NCBI RefSeq assembly: GCF_014197615.1
Contig: NZ_JACIFY010000022.1
Location: forward strand, 43,949 to 107,948
DNA length: 64,000 nucleotides
Source: Rhizobium esperanzae
GTDB lineage: Bacteria > Pseudomonadota > Alphaproteobacteria > Rhizobiales > Rhizobiaceae
Direction: 5' to 3'
Part shown: in pieces, positions 59,374-64,000 of the stretch
How positions within the stretch are numbered: the first letter of the stretch is position 1
How the letters are laid out: each line of letters starts with the position of its first letter
Made by a program: the position numbers and the translations under genes
Notes under the pieces: model-generated
Databases searched by the model: none
Told to the model about the DNA's origin: nothing
Seen by the model: only the letters and a program-made list of their open reading frames with translations

Positions 59374-61349
59374 TCAAGGTCGCAGAACTGACGCCCGAAA
59401 TCCTGGCAGCCCTAAGCGAAGAAATGGGAGGCTGCGACTTTTCCCAACCGAGCCAGAGAGCGTTTCTTTCGTCGGTTGAGTCATGCGATGTCCAAGCCGC
59501 ACCAGGCAACGGGAAGACGACTTTACTTGTAGCCAAACTCAGTTTGCTATCGCGCACTTGGAATTCACGTTCGGAAGGCGTGTGTGTCATTTCACATACC
59601 AATGCCGCACGCATCGAAGTGGAAAAGCGCCTTGCTTCCCACGCCAGTGCATCTGCATTTCTGGGTTACCCGCATTTCATCGGAACGGTTACGACGTTCA
59701 TCGACCGCTTTATCGCCCTACCATATCTGCGCGGCCTTGGTTGGCCCCTTCGGCGAATTGACGATGAGGTCTTCGCGGCGGTCGCGAAAAGGAGAGTTGC
59801 AAGCCGGCCAAACCTGCGAGCCATGGCGAGACGTCAGCCAAAGAACGTCGAGAACTGGGTTGCTAAACTGGAGTTTTCTTCTGCCTTTAACTTCCAACCG
59901 GGGCCCGTGCCGGATCGCATCGGCATCCGCGCACGTCCGCGTCAAGTTGGCCCGCACACAGATAGTGGCGCAGAGCTTGAGCAAATCAAGGCGAGTATGA
60001 CCAGAGACGGCTACTATCGCTTTGGCGATATGACGGCTCTTGCCGCACGCGCAATGGAGCACTGCCCCGGGCTTGCCGATAAATTACGCGCGCGGTTCCC
60101 TCTGGTGATTCTAGATGAGGCCCAGGACACACATGGGCCTCAGCTTGCCTTGTTGCACCGGATCTTCGGTGGCGGCGGTGTGGCGTTCCAACTGCTCGGT
60201 GACCAAAACCAAACCCTTTATGAAGATCCTACACTTGCCCCAGGCGATTACTGGCAGCCAGCAGCCGAAGCTATACCTCTCAATGAGACTCGGCGGTTCG
60301 GAGAGCCTATTGCTGCTTTCGCCAGCCGCCTCACGGTGCGGCGACCACAGATAATAACCAGCCTGGAGAATTATCCCGCCCACCGCCACATTATCATGTT
60401 TAACGAAGCCAGAATCGGAGATGTCATTCCGACCTATGCAGAGAAGGTGCGGGATCACTGGGGGAACCGGATTCCTGACGGTCACGAGACCTGGGCTGTG
60501 AGTTCGCGTCACAACCTCTATCGGGACAGGCGCGGAGACTGGCCCAAAAGCCTTGTCGACTACCATCCCGCCTATCGTCCCGGTTCGTCAGGTAGCAGCA
60601 AGCCCACCTCATTCTGTGCAATTCTGCGGCAGGCAGCGACGCTGCATGCGGCCCACGAAACCCCGGCACGCATTGCCGAGATGCTTTGTCGGTCGCTCTC
60701 TGAACTCCTAGACATTGCGGGATATCAAGGGCCAGACGGACACCGGGTCAATAACGGTAATGTTTGGCGTATTCTTGCCGCTGACGGAGATAAGCACATA
60801 GCCGCCCGTCATCTGCTGTACCTCCACGTCTTAAATGGCCAGGCGGTTTGGCGCGCCGAAGCTTGGCAAGAATTCCTGGGAGCCTTGTCGGCGGCTCTGG
60901 GAATAGTCCTGGATGTCAACGGCAATGACGAGTGTGCTACTTTCGTGGCGTTCATCGATCAAGGTTCAGATAACGCGGTAGCAGCCGGCGCTCAGGTTTT
61001 GCGAAACGCCGTCACCGCAAATGGCGTCCTAGTTCAACTGGGATCGATTCATTCAGTCAAAGGACGGACGGTTGATGCCATACTTGTTTTAGAAACCGAA
61101 ATATATCGTGGTCAAGCGGCCGACCAGCGAACCATGGATCTCACGACCGTCCTGCCGCACGCACTTGGTATAGAGGATCGTGACTTTGCGGCCAGCGATG
61201 CCCATCTGACCGCCGCCACGAATGTGTTTGTCGGAATTACCAGGCCTCGGACCTTGCTCGCTCTGGGTATTCGCAGGGCGAGTGTCAGTCCCGCCATGAT
61301 GGAGGCCGCCGTCCAGCAGGGCTGGATACTCCAGGATCTGACGGTTTGA
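59370..61349 (+). CDS. gajB: Gabija-type GajB: UvrD/Rep-like superfamily 1 helicase
   Basis: 659 residues. Motifs: Q-like FSQPSQRAFL, Walker A QAAPGNGKTTLL (42-53), Ia CVISHTNAARIEVEKRL, motif II LVILDEAQDTHGPQ (about 245-258), III QLLGDQNQTLYED, and near the C-terminus VQLGSIHSVKGRTVDAILVLET and TNVFVGITRPRTLLALG (motifs V and VI). It is longer than the about 500 residues I associate with described GajB proteins; the extra length lies between motifs Ia and II and in the centre. Co-translated with GajA; in Gabija the pair forms one large complex that senses and cuts phage DNA. Confidence 0.85.
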   Translation: MIKVAELTPEILAALSEEMGGCDFSQPSQRAFLSSVESCDVQAAPGNGKTTLLVAKLSLLSRTWNSRSEGVCVISHTNAARIEVEKRLASHASASAFLGYPHFIGTVTTFIDRFIALPYLRGLGWPLRRIDDEVFAAVAKRRVASRPNLRAMARRQPKNVENWVAKLEFSSAFNFQPGPVPDRIGIRARPRQVGPHTDSGAELEQIKASMTRDGYYRFGDMTALAARAMEHCPGLADKLRARFPLVILDEAQDTHGPQLALLHRIFGGGGVAFQLLGDQNQTLYEDPTLAPGDYWQPAAEAIPLNETRRFGEPIAAFASRLTVRRPQIITSLENYPAHRHIIMFNEARIGDVIPTYAEKVRDHWGNRIPDGHETWAVSSRHNLYRDRRGDWPKSLVDYHPAYRPGSSGSSKPTSFCAILRQAATLHAAHETPARIAEMLCRSLSELLDIAGYQGPDGHRVNNGNVWRILAADGDKHIAARHLLYLHVLNGQAVWRAEAWQEFLGALSAALGIVLDVNGNDECATFVAFIDQGSDNAVAAGAQVLRNAVTANGVLVQLGSIHSVKGRTVDAILVLETEIYRGQAADQRTMDLTTVLPHALGIEDRDFAASDAHLTAATNVFVGITRPRTLLALGIRRASVSPAMMEAAVQQGWILQDLTV

Positions 61350-61656
61350 TTGCGCCTTGCGCCATCCCTCAGCGACAGAATGTATCGCTTATCAAAGATG
61401 GGTATAACAAATCGGTGTTTTTTGATCCCTTTGAGGCCATACCGGCCGTCACCGCGTGGTACCGGCTCGGAAAGTGCCATCACGCCATCCCCGATGGTCT
61501 TGACGAACGCGCCGGCCCCAGTGGCGACGATCTACCCTCAAATGCATTTTCTTGGCATTGCCAACCATGTTATTTGCCACCTGCTTGCCAAAAGACCATA
61601 ATTGTCTCACCTAGATCACCATCGACATCAGGCATTATGAATTGGATCAACGCTGA
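61350..61656. other. 307-base spacer at the right edge of the defence island
   Basis: Open frames here (for example 61346-61750) have no protein character. The stretch 61550-61650 is AT-rich and probably carries the prc promoter. No direct repeats or tRNA fragment marking an insertion edge were found. Confidence 0.45.
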
Positions 61657-63753
61657 ATGCGCATACCCTATGTTTTTCTTGCAGCATTTCTTGCCCTCGC
61701 ACAGTCCGCATATGCTGAAGTTGCCTCGCCGCCTGCTTTGGCGCCGCTGAAGCGGCAGGCGCAGGCGGCTCAGTTGAGCGCGCAATTTCTCTCGCGATAT
61801 AGCTACAAGCCCGTTCCGCTTGATGACGCCTTGTCGCAAAGGATCATGGACAGCTTCATCAAGTCGCTTGATCCGGACCGCATGCTCTTCCTGCAAACGG
61901 ATGTCGACAAGTTCATGGCCGACCGCAGCGAGATCGACGATGCGATCGAAAAGCAGGACTTGAAGATCCCCTTTGCGATTTTCAACGCCTATGAACAGCG
62001 CGTCGTCGACCGCATGACCTATGCGCGCGGCCTGCTGAAGCAGGGCTTCGATTTCAGCACGCAGGAAAGTTTTTCGGTGCTGCGCGATAAAGAGCCGTGG
62101 CCGCAGTCGGAAGCCGAGAGCAACGAGCTTTGGCGCAAGCGCGTCAAAAGCGATTGGCTGCGGTTGAAGCTCGGCGGCAAGGCCGACGCAGCGATACGCG
62201 AAACCCTCGACAAACGTTACGAAAACTCGCTCGAGCGGGCTTACAAGTTCAAAAGCGACGATGTTTTCCAGTCGTTCATGGATGCCTATGCCACCTCGGT
62301 CGATCCGCATACGGATTATTTCGGCGCGGCCGCTTCGGCCGATTTCAATGTCTCGATGAAGCTGTCGCTGTTCGGCATCGGTGCCGTGCTGCAGGAGCGC
62401 GACGACTACACGACCATTCGTGAGCTCGTGCCCGGCGGGCCGGCGCAACTCTCCGGCAAGCTCGCCGTCGGCGACCGCATCACCGGCGTCGGTCAAGGCA
62501 AGGATGGGCCGATCAAGGAAGTCGTCGGCACGCGCCTCGATGAAGTCGTGCAGATGATCCGCGGGAAAAAAGGCTCCGTCGTGCGCCTGGATATCCTGCC
62601 GGCCGATGCCGGCGCCGATGCCGCCCATCGCGTCGTCAGCCTGGTGCGCGATAAGATCAGCCTCGACAAGCAGGCCGCCAGGAAAACCGTTCTCTCCGTC
62701 AAGGCGGGCGACACCACGCGCAAGATCGGGATCATTACGCTGCCTGTTTTCTACGAGGATTTCGAAGCCAAGAGCAAAGGCGACAAGGACTACAAGAGCG
62801 CAAGCCGCGATGTCGCCAAGCTTCTCGGCGAGCTGAGTGATGAAAAGGTCGACAGCGTTCTCATCGACCTGCGCAACAATGGCGGCGGTTCGCTGGATGA
62901 GGCGATCGATTTGACCGGCCTCTTCATCGGCAACGGCCCGGTCGTTCAGCAGCGCGGCAGCGACGGCAAGATCGGCGTCAGAAGCGCCGATTTTGCAGCA
63001 CCCGTCTGGACAGGCCCGATGGGCGTCCTGATCAATCGCGGCTCGGCGTCGGCGTCGGAGATTTTTGCCGCGGCGATCCAGGATTACGGCCGCGGCGTGA
63101 TCATCGGGGAACCCAGCTTCGGCAAGGGCACCGTGCAGACCGTCGTCGATCTCGACCAGGTGGTTCACAACAGCAAACCCGAATTCGGTGAGCTGAAAGT
63201 GACGATTTCGCAGTTTTTCCGGGTGAACGGCGGCACCACGCAGCTGCGCGGCGTAACACCCGATCTCAGCCTGCCGGGCCTGTCTGATCCCACGAGCTTC
63301 GGCGAAACCAGCTATGACAATGCTTTGCCATGGGCTGAGATCAAACCCGCGAAATACACCCCCTCCGACACGATCAAGACGCTGCTGCCGGCATTGCAGA
63401 GCCGCCATGATACCCGGGTCAAGAGCGATCCGGATTTCCAGCGCCTGTTGAAAGACATTGCCGACCTGAAGGCCCAGCGCGAGAAAGGGCTGATCTCGCT
63501 CAACGAAGCCGAACGCCGCAAGGAAGCCGCTGCCCGGGAAAGCCGCTTCAAGTCGCGAGCCCAGGGAGCCGATGACGAGGACCTTGGTGGAGATGACGGC
63601 CTGCAGGCAGACGAACGCAGCCTGAGCGCCGACATCGCCATGGAAAACGCCCGCAAGAATGCCAAGGACGTCCTCCTGGACGAATCCGCCGCCATTCTCG
63701 CCGACGAGGCGGACCTGCAGCAAGGCCCGTCACAGGCGGTTACAAAACAGTAG
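61657..63753 (+). CDS. prc: periplasmic tail-specific protease Prc (S41 family carboxy-terminal processing peptidase)
   Basis: 698 residues, close to E. coli Prc (682). Signal peptide MRIPYVFLAAFLALAQSAYA. An N-terminal helical domain, then a PDZ domain near 230-330 (IGAVLQERDDYTTIRELVPGGPAQLSGKLAVGDRITGVG). The S41 catalytic core follows with IDLRNNGGGSLDEAIDLTGLFI, the nucleophile Ser in LINRGSASASEIFAAAIQDYGRG and the Lys in GEPSFGKGTVQ. The acidic C-terminal tail (ADDEDLGGDDGLQADE) is typical. It trims lipoproteins and cell-wall hydrolases in the periplasm. Native GC content resumes here after the Gabija genes. Confidence 0.93.
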   Translation: MRIPYVFLAAFLALAQSAYAEVASPPALAPLKRQAQAAQLSAQFLSRYSYKPVPLDDALSQRIMDSFIKSLDPDRMLFLQTDVDKFMADRSEIDDAIEKQDLKIPFAIFNAYEQRVVDRMTYARGLLKQGFDFSTQESFSVLRDKEPWPQSEAESNELWRKRVKSDWLRLKLGGKADAAIRETLDKRYENSLERAYKFKSDDVFQSFMDAYATSVDPHTDYFGAAASADFNVSMKLSLFGIGAVLQERDDYTTIRELVPGGPAQLSGKLAVGDRITGVGQGKDGPIKEVVGTRLDEVVQMIRGKKGSVVRLDILPADAGADAAHRVVSLVRDKISLDKQAARKTVLSVKAGDTTRKIGIITLPVFYEDFEAKSKGDKDYKSASRDVAKLLGELSDEKVDSVLIDLRNNGGGSLDEAIDLTGLFIGNGPVVQQRGSDGKIGVRSADFAAPVWTGPMGVLINRGSASASEIFAAAIQDYGRGVIIGEPSFGKGTVQTVVDLDQVVHNSKPEFGELKVTISQFFRVNGGTTQLRGVTPDLSLPGLSDPTSFGETSYDNALPWAEIKPAKYTPSDTIKTLLPALQSRHDTRVKSDPDFQRLLKDIADLKAQREKGLISLNEAERRKEAAARESRFKSRAQGADDEDLGGDDGLQADERSLSADIAMENARKNAKDVLLDESAAILADEADLQQGPSQAVTKQ

Positions 63754-63905
63754 AGCCGCGGCACCTCACAGGCTGCACCGCCGCGCGGCTTGAGCGGCCT
63801 CGCTTTTGCCGTCGCGCAATCGCCGCTGTGGGGCCGCAGCTTCATCGCGCCGGCGAGGCCTGTGGTCCCGGGGCACCACCTCTCCTCCGTCATCCCAGGG
63901 CTTGA

Positions 63906-64000
63906 TGTAAAGCCCGGATACATACCTGACAGATGTTCGGAGACATGCCTGACACTTTCGAGATGATTTTTCGGGAGGTCGGCATGGTTTGGCGGTCGAG
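63906..64000 (+). mobile_element. left end of an IS481-type insertion sequence (continues outside)
   Basis: Two direct copies of ACATNCCTGACA (63920-63931 and 63943-63954, 23 bases apart) are typical end repeats of rhizobial IS481-family elements (TGTCAGGNATGT inverted). They are followed by a ribosome site and the start of an open frame reading MVWRS. The left boundary, perhaps the TGT at 63906, is a guess. Confidence 0.5.
63984..64000 (+). CDS. transposase N-terminus, partial (IS481-like)
   Basis: Only five full codons (MVWRS) lie inside the window, preceded by GGGAGG with good spacing. IS481 transposases commonly begin with a similar VWR motif before their HTH. Identification rests mainly on the end repeats just upstream. 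Confidence 0.4.

Noticed and set aside
61346..61750. 134-codon frame after gajB, overlapping prc
   Set aside because: No ribosome site, no family pattern, and it runs into the prc signal-peptide codons in another frame.
1..64000. tRNA, rRNA, CRISPR arrays, replication origin iterons
   Set aside because: No cloverleaf with a CCA-adjacent acceptor stem, no regularly spaced direct repeats and no iteron array were noticed on reading both strands; a covariance-model scan would be needed for certainty.

Overview
The window looks like a GC-rich alphaproteobacterial replicon of the Rhizobium/Agrobacterium type. Supporting signs are the many solute-binding-protein transporters, several GntR/FCD and LuxR regulators, chemoreceptors built with HAMP-MA modules, an NrsF/ECF pair, a rhizobial-type intergenic repeat at about 6541-6720, and codon use strongly biased to G/C in third positions. 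Whether it is chromosome or a large plasmid cannot be told from the sequence. No rRNA, tRNA or CRISPR array was seen.

Layout, left half. 1-1182 is the 3' part of a chemoreceptor. 1270-4598 is an oxidative (probably reactive-chlorine) stress island: NrsF anti-sigma and ECF sigma diverge from a Met-rich periplasmic peptide, a cytochrome b and a molybdopterin oxidoreductase, with matching sigma-F-type promoters facing both ways. 4770-9832 is a GntR-controlled TRAP transporter and zinc dehydrogenase set for a sugar acid. 10022-13083 is a GntR regulator with a DapA-family aldolase/lyase and an FAD oxidoreductase of unknown substrate. 13232-17500 holds three proteins of unknown function (two are tandem paralogues), an XRE regulator and a complete LuxI/LuxR quorum-sensing pair. 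17507-20534 is the D-alanine catabolic set dadR/dadX/dadA, followed by an AraC regulator, a globin-coupled chemoreceptor and a LuxR-like regulator.

Middle. 24645-26669 is a class III aminotransferase divergent from an XRE-cupin regulator. 26666-30703 is a small proline/hydroxyproline locus: a ProC-like reductase, a GntR regulator, an Ldh2-family reductase and a proline-racemase-family protein with a Ser/Cys active-site pair. Matching 16-bp palindromes lie upstream of the regulator and of the racemase-family gene. 31632-34109 is a TadE/TadG-like trio. 34418-47368 is rich in c-di-GMP genes: three GGDEF-EAL proteins, one of them paired with an orphan sugar-binding protein. The same stretch has pcaC behind the remnant of another gene, an operon of DUF4142 protein, cupredoxin and ECF sigma factor, and a free-standing HAMP-type protein.

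Right part. 47602-56188 is one tightly overlapping operon: two paralogous aldehyde dehydrogenases, an SDR resembling coniferyl-alcohol dehydrogenase, and a complete branched-chain-type ABC importer. It is divergent from an AraC regulator and best explained as uptake and oxidation of a phenylpropanoid or similar aromatic alcohol/aldehyde. 57490-61349 is a two-gene Gabija-type anti-phage system (GajA OLD/TOPRIM nuclease, GajB UvrD-like helicase). 61657-63753 is the periplasmic tail-specific protease Prc. The window ends inside what looks like the left end of an IS481-type insertion sequence.
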